A DNA stretch of 24,402 nt, from assembly GCA_964509205.1 (NCBI GenBank), contig CAZDVW010000023.1, positions 1-24,402 on the forward strand, given 5' to 3'. Positions 24,232 to 24,402 of this stretch are shown piece after piece; position 1 is the stretch's first letter; each line of letters starts with the position of its first letter. The notes under the pieces were generated by a model, which saw nothing but the letters and a program-made list of their open reading frames with translations, searched no databases and was not told the DNA's origin. This DNA is from Duodenibacillus sp964509205 (GTDB lineage: Bacteria > Pseudomonadota > Gammaproteobacteria > Burkholderiales > Burkholderiaceae_F). A program made the translations under genes and the position numbers.

Positions 24232-24402
24232 ATGAAAGGAGCTGGTAACGCTTCATTTAACCGTTCGGTTGTAAGAGAAGGGGACAGGAAAGTCACGATA
24301 GGCAACGCCCGTCGGTTTCCTCGCCAACTGGTTTCGACTGCAGTCAGTGTTGCACTGAGCGCCATGGTAGTCAATCCGGTTTTCTCTGCTCCCGTAACTG
24401 GA
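24232..24402 (+). CDS. N-terminus of a second probable exported surface protein (partial)
   Basis: 57 codons, running off the window. It starts ATGAAAGGA with GGAG 8 nt upstream. The protein has a long, basic N-region (MKGAGNASFNRSVV, RKVTIGNARRFPRQ), then a hydrophobic stretch LVSTAVSVALSAMVVNPVFS ending in a likely signal peptidase site before APVTG. The extended N-region before the signal peptide and the position behind an autotransporter gene suggest another autotransporter, but the functional part is outside the window. Unlike its neighbour it has no homopolymer tract near the start. Confidence 0.6.
   Translation, partial: MKGAGNASFNRSVVREGDRKVTIGNARRFPRQLVSTAVSVALSAMVVNPVFSAPVTG

Overview
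The window looks like chromosomal DNA of a Gram-negative betaproteobacterium, most likely a gut-type Burkholderiales such as the Sutterellaceae (inference). The grounds are full-length housekeeping genes (pckA, thyA, folA, nth, glnE, prlC, a yhdP-type gene), an H-NS-type protein, outer-membrane autotransporters with a C-terminal Phe, and moderate GC. No RNA gene or CRISPR array was seen. The window holds one 10-N assembly gap (20849-20858).

Left part (1-10.2 kb), all on the minus strand: a SulP-type anion transporter with a STAS domain; a tRNA-dihydrouridine synthase whose best start is a GTG; an H-NS-like protein with a clear sigma-70 promoter; a CYTH triphosphate-binding protein; and ATP-dependent PEP carboxykinase with a strong intrinsic terminator. 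Next comes a tight operon thyA-folA-fdxA-rnfB-nth (thymidylate and folate synthesis, two Fe-S ferredoxin-type proteins, Fe-S endonuclease III). Upstream of it lies a second operon, yhdP-type -> plsC-type -> cdsA-type, which groups phospholipid transport with phospholipid synthesis. The CdsA-like protein has lost key residues of the CDP-DAG synthase signature.

Middle (14.25-20.3 kb): yhdP and glnE diverge from a short region carrying a hairpin-forming palindrome. glnE (plus) and prlC (minus) converge on about 1.1 kb of decayed DNA. This holds the remnant of a phage-type large polyvalent protein (HETGH domain, in-frame stop) and three copies of a ~60-bp repeat encoding TLGDWFPSVRAIAQWAG. Two copies differ from each other only at synonymous positions.

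Right part (20.3-24.4 kb): a 444-bp intergenic region with a long imperfect hairpin leads into an autotransporter gene. Its only usable start codon lies upstream of a poly-C tract, and the signal peptide lies downstream of it, which is the architecture expected for on/off phase variation by slipped-strand mispairing. The assembly broke at this tract: the 65 bases after the Ns are an error-rich copy of the bases just before the tract. A terminator hairpin follows, then the first 57 codons of a second probable surface protein that runs off the end.

The best candidates for something undescribed are the poly-C switch, the 60-bp peptide-coding repeats between glnE and prlC, and the catalytically degenerate CdsA-like protein beside plsC and yhdP.
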